From Gonium pectorale (lineage: Eukaryota; Chlorophyta; Chlorophyceae; Chlamydomonadales; Volvocaceae): a stretch of DNA of 21,519 bases. Each line of letters begins with the position of its first letter. Within the stretch, counting starts at the first letter, position 1. The stretch is from assembly GCA_001584585.1 (NCBI GenBank), contig LSYV01000039.1, positions 721,044 through 742,562 on the forward strand, read 5' to 3'. The notes beneath the pieces were generated by a model. The model was given only the letters and a program-made list of their open reading frames with translations, was not told the DNA's origin and did not search any database. Below, piece after piece: positions 11,801-20,800 of the stretch. A program made the position numbers and the translations under genes.

Positions 11801-13511
11801 CAGCCACGTACACCTACATGCTCAAGCCGCTCGTGCAGCAGCCGCCCAGCGCCGAGGACGGAGCCGCAGCTGGTGGCGGCAGCCCGGGCCGGAGACTCGG
11901 CCCAGACGAGATCACGGTTGCGGACGCGTACAAGCTGTACATCGTGCAGGAGCTGTGCAACGGGGGGTCGCTGTATGACGCACTAGGTGGGTCTGATTAC
12001 ACCAGGCATTCCAGAGCGACACGTCCTGCGCTGCCCTCTGTCGGCGACTTGATGACTGCTCGCAGCAGCTTGAATGCTGTGTGTGGATATCCATGGCTGA
12101 TCCCCGTCCTCAGCGTGCAGCTGCCGCACGCCCAAAACAACGGGCACTGGTGACCCACTGGTGGAGTAGGGCCGTTGGGCGGTGAGGCCCCGCAGTGCCA
12201 GACGTCGCCCTCAAACTCCCGTCCCATCCTGCTTGCGCCCCTCTCGTCAGTGCGCGGCATGGCCGGCAGCGTGCGGAACGGCGGCTCGGGCCGGCTGCTG
12301 GCCCTGCGCCTGGCCCTGGACGTGGCGCGTGGCGTGGCGCACATGCACGCGTGCCGCATCGTGCACGGAGACCTCAAGCCGGGTGAGTCTGCTGGGCAGC
12401 TTTACCCATCGGCGTGCCCACGTGTTGTAAGACAAGACATGCCTTCGCCACCCAGCGGAAACAAGCCCGCAGTGATCCTCGCCTGCCCTCATCCCTCCCT
12501 ACGCATGCAGATAATGTATTGCTGGTGGTTGCGGAAGAGGGTGGCGACGAGCAGCAGCACGCATCAGCGGCGTCGTCAGGCGCGGGCGAGGACGCCACGG
12601 CTCCGGAGGCACCCCTTCCGTGCCCTGGCTCTGCGTCCCTTCCCGCCGACGCCGTGGAGCCTGCTCCCGCCCCTGAGCCCGCACTTCGCGACGCCGCCTT
12701 TCATGCGGCCGTCACCGCCAAGGTGGCTGACTTTGGGCTGAGCTTGCCGCTGGCGGAGGACGCGACCCACCAGTCCAGGCTATACCAGGGCACTCCATCA
12801 CGACTTGCCCCCGAGGTGAGGGTGTAGGCCCGGGGCCGATGTGGCCACCAAGTTGATGCTGGGCTGGCCTCTCTCTGGACTGTGCTCACGAGCTTTCAAG
12901 CTAGGACGCTATGATACACGGCGTAAATAACAAGGATTCCGCAACACGCGCGCGGGCGGCCTCATTGCAGGTAGCAAGTCACGGGCGGCTGTCTGCGCGC
13001 TCCGACGCGTGGTCGTACGGCACCATGCTCATCGAGCTCTTCTACGGGTGCACGTTCGACGATATTGCCGACACTTTCATGGCCATGCTGGTGGGCAGCG
13101 GTCCCGCCAAGATGGAGTACCGCAAACTGTGCACCCTGCTGCTCCAGGTACGAGCACATCGCATGGCAAGGTGGCACGGCGACGTCACGGTGTTGTAGTT
13201 ATTGTGGCAAATGGATCGCCGGGGTAGACCTCACCTTCGGTCGTGGGTGTTGCTTACATTGTGAGTTCGCCCGCCAAGAGCCCACATCGCTGCACTGAGG
13301 TGGACTTACCAATGTGGTTATCCACCCTCTTCCTCTCCCATGCCGTCACCGCGCCCCATGGTTCACATTGCAGGACATGTTGAGGACGCGCGAGCACTCC
13401 TACACCCTGCTCACGGCGAGCTGCTTTGCGCCCGAGCCGCACAACAGACCCACATTTGAAGACATAGTGACTCAGCTGAAGCAGATCATGGGCGCGGCCG
13501 AGCAGGGGTGA
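2568..13511 (+). CDS. Receptor-like TKL protein kinase, gene 1 (22 exons, complete)
   Basis: Proposed exons: 2568-2595, 2707-3177, 3481-4067, 4455-4708, 4967-5177, 5770-5847, 6105-6239, 6549-6655, 6850-7036, 7248-7402, 7528-7814, 8079-8302, 8545-8713, 8898-9637, 10000-10233, 10540-10674, 11134-11350, 11804-11986, 12251-12382, 12511-12815, 12971-13147, 13374-13511 (stop TGA). All junctions are GT-AG, phases match throughout, and the joined length is 5154 nt (1717 residues). Order of parts: signal peptide, strand-repeat ectodomain (about residues 40-850), Pro-rich stalk, membrane helix (about 1047-1074), cytoplasmic linker, kinase (about 1345-1710). It should sit in the plasma membrane and phosphorylate Ser/Thr (TKL-like) on an extracellular cue; the ligand is unknown. 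Exons 11-22 are independently supported by the paralogue on the other strand. Exons 1 and 6 and the exon 5 acceptor (4967, 4979 and 4982 all keep frame) are the least certain. Confidence 0.85.
2882..7600 (+). other. Repeated strand motif ectodomain (gene 1 exons 2-11)
   Basis: A short motif of alternating hydrophobics, about L-x-L-x-N-x-T-L-V-L, recurs roughly once per exon: LKLRNATLGVL (2888-2920), LELRNVTLVLS (about 3613-3645), LSLTSNISLAT (about 4017-4050), YLYDMTLVNLP (about 4590-4622), LRLTLCTLVLP (about 5021-5054), VLLLNCTLLS (6105-6134), LRLRNLVLYNL (7284-7313), LLLLQNVTLVV (about 7555-7590). Many copies carry an N-x-S/T glycosylation site. The spacing and pattern suggest a beta-solenoid-like secreted domain; this is inference, and no named family was recognised. 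It is the likely ligand-binding or wall-contact part. Confidence 0.55.
5303..5667 (+). repeat. Direct repeat in intron 5 of gene 1
   Basis: Two copies, about 5303-5501 and 5502-5667. The best part, starting GTGCCGCTGTCCTCCTCCCT at 5400 and 5565, is identical for over 50 bases; the left parts (GGCCCGCCAAGCAC) also match but with a 34-base length difference. The 592-nt intron is the longest in gene 1, probably enlarged by this duplication. It remains open in one frame, but the flanking exons splice around it in phase. Confidence 0.85.
7640..8260 (+). other. Pro-rich stalk, gene 1 (two exons)
   Basis: Exon 11 ends and exon 12 begins in proline-rich sequence (RAPRPPPRAYAPPSPSLPPP, then PPPSRPLPPSPPPPPQPP and similar). 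Such SPPPP-type tracts are typical of hydroxyproline-rich extracellular matrix proteins of volvocine algae, where they form rigid glycosylated rods. Here the tract separates the strand-repeat domain from a conserved membrane-proximal domain. The paralogue has the same two-exon layout but different lengths and sequence. Confidence 0.75.
8253..8713 (+). other. Conserved membrane-proximal extracellular domain (gene 1 exons 12-13)
   Basis: After the proline tract come YSATTRDALLAFAAAST and, across an intron, PLSLDSSSGVLVLASARH followed by GWYGTHVTITYTLPADAP and LLPYPELKLPYQELA. The second part is 92% identical at the DNA level to the equivalent exon of the paralogue (13 differences in 169), much better than the flanking stalk, so it is under constraint or conversion. 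No family recognised. It sits between the stalk and the membrane and may transmit or limit the signal. Confidence 0.6.
8401..8583 (+). repeat. Duplicated splice acceptor and exon start (gene 1, before exon 13)
   Basis: The sequence 8401-8450 repeats 8531-8583 (pyrimidine tract, CAG, then codons for PLSLD-x-x-SGVLV). The true exon starts at 8545; the extra acceptor ends at 8412. Gene 2 has one copy only. Read from 8413 in phase, the extra copy gives 26 codons (PLSLDPCSGVLVPDP on) and stops at 8491-8493. Confidence 0.7.
9143..9226 (+). other. Transmembrane helix, gene 1
   Basis: About 27 hydrophobic residues (ALPLAVALPVAVG, then LALLLAAMAAVAML) end in WRRR, the positive-inside signal of a type I membrane protein. 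This places the N-terminal repeats outside and the kinase inside the cell. The paralogue has the matching helix with VALPV conserved. Confidence 0.85.
9230..10674 (+). other. Juxtamembrane linker, gene 1 (exons 14-16)
   Basis: Low-complexity cytoplasmic sequence links membrane and kinase. It holds three short blocks shared with the paralogue: RQVAEA (start of exon 15), DDRAFLQDVS (end of exon 15) and VYFCELR with IRALQ (exon 16). The rest is diverged in sequence and length. The conserved islands in otherwise free sequence are candidate docking or regulatory sites. No domain recognised. Confidence 0.55.
10675..11133 (+). other. Intron 16 of gene 1 (459 nt)
   Basis: It lies between the last linker exon and the first kinase exon. 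The matching intron in gene 2 is 541 nt and carries a tandem duplication. Nothing recognisable is seen here. Other gene 1 introns over 300 nt with no recognised content are 3178-3480, 4068-4454, 6240-6548, 9638-9999, 10234-10539 and 11351-11803. Confidence 0.6.
11134..13511 (+). other. TKL-type kinase domain, gene 1
   Basis: Visible in order: glycine loop LGRGAFGVVY (residue 1350 on), VAVK lysine (about 1371), alpha-C glutamate in AVLETAISLSMAHENVV (about 1393), VATYTYMLKPL, hinge YIVQELCNGGSL, catalytic loop IVHGDLKP (Asp about 1508) with the metal-binding Asn in DNVLL (1513) after an intron, DFG (Asp 1585), GTPSRLAPE, then ARSDAWSYGTMLIELFYG and PHNRPTFEDIV. All catalytic residues are present, so activity is expected. 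It is non-RD (Gly replaces the Arg of HRD), a form common in kinases not controlled by simple activation-loop phosphorylation. There are inserts between beta4 and beta5 and about 60 extra residues between DN and DFG. Confidence 0.85.
11738..11753. repeat. (CTAG)4 microsatellite
   Basis: Four perfect units of the self-complementary tetramer, in intron 17 of gene 1, about 50 bp before the acceptor of exon 18. Confidence 0.9.
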
Positions 13512-14450
13512 GGCCATGCCTCCATCGCGCTCTGCACACCAATGATCCCCTAATCCTCAGGAACCCAATTTATGCGGTGCGAAGGTGATGCAAAGGCGAC
13601 GCAATTGCAACGGCGATGAGATCTTTCGGCGCCACAAACGCGCGGCGTGAGGCGGGGCACTGCAAATCCGCTGCGCGCCCGGAGAATGGTACCAACAAAT
13701 GTCGGGTTCGGCTTTTTGGTTGGTCGGTGTTGTTGGGTGCGTGGGGTAGAGGGGTCCTCTAGATGCCGGGTGTCGGCCAATCTGGATGCTGAGGAACGGG
13801 CAATATGGAGGGGCCAGCGGAGACGCCTAGATGCACGCTCCGACCAGATATTCCCCAGCAAGCCCCTGGAGCACTGCGCTGCTGCCCGTGCCTGCCAGTG
13901 AGCACCTCGGCCTGCACAGCGACTCCCTGGTGAGCCTCGGCCTAATCGAACGAGCCATCAGCGCTTCGCGGAGACTGCTGCACGCCAGTACCGGTAACGG
14001 CGAGTGAACGACGATACCTTGCGGTACCGTGAACGTCTCTTCGGACGGGTACAGGAGCACCCCGCCGCAGACCCTGTGGCCAGGACCCGGCCCATGCGCA
14101 GCCAAAGCCATTCGAACAATGAACCGCGACGGCACCGAACCAGGATCTAGATGCCTGGCGCGCGGCAGTTGATAGCCGATGCAGTGCTGGCCATCCCACG
14201 CGAGCATATATACGGTACTCAAAAGGTAACGGCCGCCGACACCTACCGGCACATGTCGCTGTGTATGACATCCCTAAACCCTTGGTGCTCGCACGCGCCA
14301 CATATCGTCACAAACATAAACCCGTAAGCCATCACCCACCTGCTAACGCAAACACACTTGCGCGAAGCACGGACACATCCGGCGCAAGAACGAGCCTACT
14401 GTGCTTGTGGAGCACCTGTGCAACCTCTGCAACCCCTCTCTGGGGGAGCC

Positions 14451-14462
14451 TGTAATCTGTAA
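14451..14462 (+). terminator. Possible poly(A) signals for gene 1 (TGTAA twice)
   Basis: TGTAATCTGTAAT contains two TGTAA motifs, the usual poly(A) signal in Chlamydomonas and relatives. They are the first ones after the stop at 13511, by eye. The distance is long, so a degenerate nearer signal is possible. Confidence 0.3.
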
Positions 14463-14623
14463 TCTGCTGTGTGCCCGAATTCAACATGCCACGCCTGTAA
14501 GCGCAAGCCTAAGGAAGGTAGGCCGCCCTCCGCCACTTCCTAGGCAGCCACACACACACCCCTCACCGACCCATGGGCCACCGGACCTGCCAAGCGCCGT
14601 AACGAACGCTTGAGGTTGCGGAG

Positions 14624-14683
14624 GTTACGCAGGAGGGGGCACCCAACCCTCGTAAGCCGGTTGGGTGCCCCCTCCTGCGTAAC
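14624..14683. repeat. Perfect 25-bp inverted repeat with 10-nt loop
   Basis: Arms 14624-14648 and 14659-14683 are exact reverse complements (arm begins GTTACGCAGGAGGGGG), separated by CTCGTAAGCC. It lies in the spacer between two convergent genes, 220 bp from the stop of gene 2. A TGTAA motif follows at 14688. It could fold in RNA from either strand. No clear target-site duplication is visible beside it. Confidence 0.9.
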
Positions 14684-14903
14684 GGCCTGTAATAATATTC
14701 TTCAGGGCATTGGAATCATAGAGATCGATGGATTTGACACGTCCAAACTTAAAGAAGCCGATACATTGCAATAGAAGGGCCCTTACCAAGCGATGCGATA
14801 CAGAAGGACACAGTCTGGGACAGCAAGCCCACTGCTAAAGCTCGGCGGTACCCGATACACCCCGGCCCTCTCACAACAGCCGTCACTGGCGTTTCAGTGC
14901 GTG

Positions 14904-17834
14904 TCAATCCGCAGCCTCACTGGCGGCCTGCGCTGCAGCTTGATTTTCAGCCCCGCCCAGAATCCCTTCAAGGCGCATTACAATGGTCTCAAAGGTGGGT
15001 CTGTCGTGCGGCTCGGCCGCAAAGCAGCTCGCCGTGAGCAGAGTATAGGCGTGCTCGGGTGTCGCCAGCATGTCCTGTGACGTGAACAGCACGGACGTAA
15101 CAAGGGCACGGGAACGGGACACAAAATGCGGGACCCAACGGGCAAGGTTAAGGAGGAGGAGAAGCGAGGAAACCTTAGTACAACCCGGAATGGGAGGAGG
15201 AGAAGACGACGCGTTTGTGCTGTTACGTCGAGCTCGTGGCGGCCTGTGCGTGCTTAGCAAAGCAATGCGGCCTTCTTCTGTTCATCTTGCACACAAATAG
15301 CACAAACAGCACAACCCAAAGGCAAAGGCAAATACGGAGTATCCCTGGACTACGGCCATCAGAGACTGTCTTAGCTCCCCGCACACACTGCGCCGCAGAA
15401 ATGCCGTACCGCACGCAATTGCACCGCACTGGCGAGTTCAGTCTCACCTGAAGGAGCAGGGTGCACAGCCGCCGGTACTGGCCCTGCGGGTCGAGTGTCC
15501 CGCCTGCGTCGAACCTTGCCTCCAGAAAGTTGGCATACAATGCGGCGATGTTCTCAAACGTGCACCCGTAAAAGAGCTCGATGAGCATAGTGCCGTACGA
15601 CCAGGCGTCGGAGCGCGCGGACAGCCTGCCGTACGCAGCCACCTGTGTGGGATTGACACGTTGGACGCAGGGTGAGTACCGAGGCAAGATAGACGCGGTG
15701 AAAGCCCGGTGGCAAGGGGAGCAGCATGGTAACCGGGGAGCAAGGAGTTTGGGCCTAGCTATGCCGTACAGTCTTGCCACAGTAATCCCGCACGGCAATG
15801 ATGGATTGTGCACAAGGCCCCGAATCGAGATGCACGTCGGTGTGCTGCCCGCATGCCACGCCCGCGGTTCGCCTTGTATGCATTCACGTTGGGGGGCCGG
15901 CTTAGCATCAACTGGGTGGCCACATCTGCCCCCGGCCTACACCCTCACCTCGGGGGCCGTCCTGGAGGGCGTGCCCTGGTACCGCTTGGACTGGTGGGTC
16001 GCGTCCTCCGGCAGCGGCAGGCTCAGACCGAAGTCCGCCACCTTTGCGGTGAGGACCGGTACGCCAAGGTCGAGGGCGGAGGCCGAGGCGGGTGTCGTAC
16101 AGAGGGAGGCAGGACCAGGGCATGGCGCAGTGGTCTCGGCATGCTGATTGTTGCCATCCGCGGCCGCAACCACCAGCAACACGTTATCTGTGCATGTGGG
16201 GAAGGAGGCATGCGGGCGAGGGTCACAGCGGGCCGGAAGTTACAGTGCCGCAACAATGCGCCCATGGGCTGGCATCCAAACAGAGAGAATGCCTCTTACG
16301 CAGCGTTGCAGGAATGACGGAAGCTGCTCAGCAGACTCACCCGGCTTGAGGTCTCCGTGCACGATGCGGCACGCGTGCACGTGCGCCACGCCACGCGCCA
16401 CGTCCAGGGCCAGGCGCAGGGCCAGCAGCCGGCCCGAGCCGCCGCTACGCACGCTGCCGGCCATGCCGCGCGCTGCGAGGTCATGGAAGGAGGGCGGAGG
16501 TGAGAGATGAAGAAGTTAAGGGCAAGGGAGGTACTTCAGCTTGCAATTAAGCTTGCGGTGCTCAAGGCAGGATAGGACGAGCATTCAGGGTTAGTTTGGA
16601 AGCCGGCGACTGTGCATGGCAACCGGAGTTTCCAGCATTGCCACTCCCGTTACAAGCCAACCCGAACCCGTGCCAACCGGCCGAGTCTGACATGCCAAAG
16701 ACCAGTCCGGTCAAAACACACATGCACAGTTCCAAACAGCTCAAGTACCTGCAAGCAGCGAAAGCGTTCTTATTCACCGCAGGGGGACGCCTGGGTGGTG
16801 TTATCCCGAGGCCTAAAACGGAGGCTTTCCAAGCCACTAGGACCTCGGAACAAGCACCTACGTAGCTACGTTGTAATCGGCAAGGATAGCCTACACCGAC
16901 TTCACACCCCCTTTAAGACACAACAGCCGTACATCCCTGTGGGTGCACTCCCGTGGAACGCAGGGAACCTCGGTTTCCATATACTACGCTACGCTCCGTA
17001 AGGAAACCGTCGAGTCGTCTGGGAGATGGTGGCTGATGGTGGTTTGGAGGTTACCTATTGAGTCCGCCGCCGACAGAGGGCAGCGCAGGACGTGCCGCAT
17101 GGGAGTAATCGGACCCACCCAGCGCCTGCCGCAGCGACCCTCCGTTGCACAGCTCCTGCACGATGTACAGCTTGTACGCGTCCGCGCCGCCGTCCGCCGT
17201 TGCCACCGGCGGCATCTGGGCCTGGCTGCAGCCGCTGGCGCCCGGGGTGCTGCGGCTGTCGTCAAACACGACCTGCACGCTGATTGGCTGCTGCACGAGC
17301 GGCTTGAGCATGTAGGTGTACGTGGCTGCGGAAACCAGGTGGGAGGGAGCGGGTATGAGAGGGGCCGGTTGCGTTCCACAGTGAACTTGAAGGTTCTGTT
17401 CACAGTGTTTTTGAAGGTTCTGAGACGGTACATAGTAGGGGTGCGCTGCATGGTGGCTCACTGAGTCCATCGCCTTGCTGTCAAAGGGCGCCCGGCCCTT
17501 GTGGCTTTCGCGTAAGTGTGCGGTAGGCGAGGCCAGTCCAAACACACGAGTCCGCCTTGGCCCTCTTGGTGCGCTCTTCCCATCTCATGCACGGTGCAGA
17601 AGACAGTGCCCACTCACCCACGAGGTTCTCGTGCGCCATGCTCAGCGAGATGGCCGCCTCCAGCACCGCCTGCTGCCGCCTCATGCCCTCCTTACCACCT
17701 TCAACATCCCTCACAACCATCGTCTTGACGGCGACGGGCAGCGAGCGCCAGCGGCCCGCATACACCACCCCGAATGCGCCGCAGCCCAGGACAGAGGACA
17801 CCTGCAGTTCCGACTCTCCACCCCCAAGATGGGC
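14904..17834 (-). other. TKL-type kinase domain, gene 2
   Basis: It has glycine loop LGCGAFGVVYAG, VAVK, alpha-C AVLEAAISLSMAHENLV, hinge YIVQELCNGGSL, catalytic IVHGDLKP plus DNVLL, VADFGLSL, GTPSRTAPE, ARSDAWSYGTMLIELFYG and PHDRPTFETIV. All residues needed for catalysis are visible; as in gene 1 the loop is HGD, not HRD. Differences from gene 1 are Cys for Arg in the glycine loop, a shorter DN-to-DFG insert (50 residues from Asn to Asp, against 72), and a different beta4-beta5 insert. Six internal introns sit at the same places and phases as in gene 1. Confidence 0.85.
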
Positions 17835-20800
17835 CTGGGGGCAGGTGAGATGGGGAGCAACGGGTAGGGACAGTAAACATCGTGTGGGGTAGTCGGTGGC
17901 TACACGGTAGCAGGTATGGCTAGGGGATGTACGGGGATGTATGGGGATAGTCATATGACAGCGGCCCCAGCACACATATGTAGATACATGCCCGCAAAGC
18001 CAAAAAGGCAGCATGTTTGCGCTGTTCAGATGATAAGCTGCAATGATGACAGGGTTCCGAAGCGTAACAGATGTACGCCCGCAAAGCCGAAAAGGCAGCG
18101 CGTTTGCGCAGTGTCGCATAGATGGTTGGCCGCGATGATGGCAGGGTTACGAAGCGTGCATGCACGCGTCCCCGTGGATCCCATCAAGACTCCTGCCTCA
18201 TGCCTCTTGCCACACAATGCATACCAGCACAGGCGCACGCGTGGCTCGCCTGACCCGAACATGGACACACAACGGCAATGTGCGCACGCTGCCGCCGAGC
18301 AACGGAAGTCGTAAAACCCCTGGTCTTCCTTCCGGCTCGGGTCCCCTGACTGCACAGAGCCAAACGCGGCCAGACCTGCAGTGCGCGGATTACACCACGC
18401 AGGTCGGGCGCCGGATTGGTCTCCAACGCCGCCACCTCTCCGCTCCTGCCATCATCATTGTCACCATCATCCTCGAGCAGCCCCAGCCGGCGGTCCCGCA
18501 GCTTGCAAAAGTAGACCTGTGCATGGGCATCGTACACGTTCAACATAACATCAAGGAGTCCATGGAGGCTCGGTCGTCAACTTAAGACCTGAAACCGGCA
18601 CCCAGTCTTCCTACAGGCCACTGATGTACATGAGTGTTGCAGCTACTCACGCTGACGTCCTGCAGGAAGGCCTGGTCATCCCGAGGCTCTGAAACTGCCA
18701 ATGCAGCCGCCGTAACGGAGCCTCCAGCGCTGTTGCTCCTGGCGCCAGCAGAGCAGGGCTCTGCTTGCACTTCCATCTGACCTGCACCCTCAGACGCCTC
18801 CGCCACCTGTCGCATGAGCGCCTGTGCCACTGCGCTGCGGTTCACCTGCGCACATGACCGCCCGGACGCAGCGTGAGGGTGTCAGGAGCGAAGACGCACG
18901 CAAGCCTAGGTGCGTCCAGGCGCTCACCTGCAGTGCTGGCAGATGGAGGGCAACGCGTTCACCGTAACGGTCAGGAACGCCGCGTTCGGTTGTGGAGTGC
19001 GCGACCACCCGACCGTATCGCCGTGGGGGGGGCGACTAGTATAAGGGAACCGGCACGCCGGGCGCGCCGACGATGGCGGCCGCCCCGACACGCGACGCAA
19101 GGGAAGCCTCCGACGATGCCTAAATGAGTTTGGCTGGTGCCGCGTCCCACCTGTGCCGCCTTGGTCGCTGGCGAGCCTGGCGAAGCGCTGAGGGCGGCCG
19201 AAGCCCCCGAGATCAATCCAGCAGATCCGAAGGCTTTCTGGGTTGATGTTACATTGTTTGTCGCCTCAAGCGTTGGAGAAGATATAGAGGAGTCGAACAT
19301 CAAGACGCCCTGGCCGCAAGCTCCTCGGCCTGGGCCATCAGGGCTGCCTATGCGCGCCACGTCCGCGCCGCTGGTTTGTAGTCCAGAGCTCTCCCCGCCT
19401 TGGCCGCCGCTATGCATTGCCTTGCCAGCGCCGGCCGGGCGACGCCGTTTCACCGTCACCCACGCCCACGCTGCAGCGACCACCAGCAGGGCCGAGCCCA
19501 CCGTCACGGGCAGGGCGACCTCCAGAGGCACCACCCAAGCGGGCCGGCCACCCGAGCCTTGACGCGCAGCCTCGATGGGCGCCGGCTGAGAGCCAGAGTC
19601 CAAGCCTGAGATCGAAGCTTGCCAGGTCCCTGTCTCGAGTGGCGGCTTGGGTGGAAGTCGCGATCGAACCGAAGCGTCTTGTGCATTCGGTGACAGAGGC
19701 CTCGAGGGAGGCACAGCGGCCCTGAAGTCGGCGTTGACTGGCGTATCAATATCTGGCGAGCTCAGGGGCGGGCCGGGGGCGAAGCGCGGCGTTGAGGGTT
19801 TGTGTGTATATCACAGCTAGCACAGCGCTGCGTGCTGCCTCGTAGGGTTTTAGGGTTAGGAGCGCGGGTAGGGAGCCCGACCATGGAAGCTTGATGCAAC
19901 CTTGTGATGTGCGCCTCTAGATTTCCGAAGAGGCCCTCCCCGCCGCCCCCACCTGCCAGCTCCTGGTACGGCAGCCTCAGATCGGGGTACGGCAGGAGGC
20001 TGGCCCCCGGCGGCGCGTCCGGCGGCAGGGTGTATGTGACGGTCATGTGTGTGCCGTACCATCCGAAGTGGCGGGCCGAGGCCAGGACCAGCACTCCGGA
20101 GCTCGAGTCCAGCGACAGGGGCTGCAGGGCGGGCAGCGGCAGAGGGAAGGACCTTGGTTCAGAACACACACGTACGACAAGCTGAACTGTAAAAGCCAGC
20201 CAAGTCTTGCCCAAGGGCAGTCTTCCAAAGAAGGCCAGTTGCCAGCTAAGCAAGATAGCAGAAAGGGTAGAGCCAAAGTACGATGGTGACCTACTGTAGA
20301 GGCAGCCGCGAAGGCGAGCAGAGCGTCACGCGTTGTGGCGGAGTAGGGTGGCGATGGCGGCTTTGGAGGTGGCGGGGGTGGTGAGGGCTGCGACGGTGGC
20401 GGGGCCGGCGGCAAGGGGGGCAGCTCTGGCGCAGGCTGCTCCTGCGGCGGTCCCGGCCACTCCGGCTGCCCAGGCATGTCCGGCGGCTGCGGTGGGTCAA
20501 GCTCAGCACCTAAGGAGTAGGTTCGGGAGGCGATGGAAGGCAACGGTCGGCGGTTGATCGTTGCGCTGACCGCCCGGACACCACGTCAGGCTAAGAAACC
20601 AGCAGCACGCCCTCATGTCTTGACGCGGCTGTGAGTGAGAGTGACCAGTTTGGCGCAGCCATGGCAGGATCTGTCATAAAGCCATTCACACTCAGAACGC
20701 TCAACCACACTAGGCGCCAACTGACGCGGCCCGTGACGCAGCTGATGCTTACTCCATTTTCAACATCAACCCCAACATCTACCTGGGCGTCTCGGATAAA

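Larger units (their letters stand above)
13512..14903. other. Spacer between convergent genes
   Basis: The spacer holds both 3' untranslated regions. The first TGTAA motifs after gene 1 are at 14451-14455, 14458-14462 and 14496-14500, which would mean a 3' UTR of about 950 nt. No TTACA (TGTAA on the minus strand) was found for gene 2. It also holds the hairpin at 14624-14683, a short CA run near 14550, a TATATA patch at about 14206, and a 141-codon minus-strand frame (14252-13827) with GC-ending codons in many positions but no recognisable family. Confidence 0.5.

Noticed and set aside
12361..12381. HGD in place of HRD read as a dead kinase
   Set aside because: The catalytic Asp, Lys, Asn and DFG are all present. 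Loss of the Arg only makes it non-RD, and the same form is shared by both copies.
18040..18160. TGATGA-type box like a C/D snoRNA in an intron
   Set aside because: It is on the strand opposite to the host intron, the second repeat copy breaks the box, and no matching CTGA box lies at a suitable distance.
19843..19860. TAGGGTTTTAGGGTTAGG, like the TTTTAGGG telomere repeat of these algae
   Set aside because: It has only about two degenerate units and sits inside a gene 2 intron, too short to claim an interstitial telomere.
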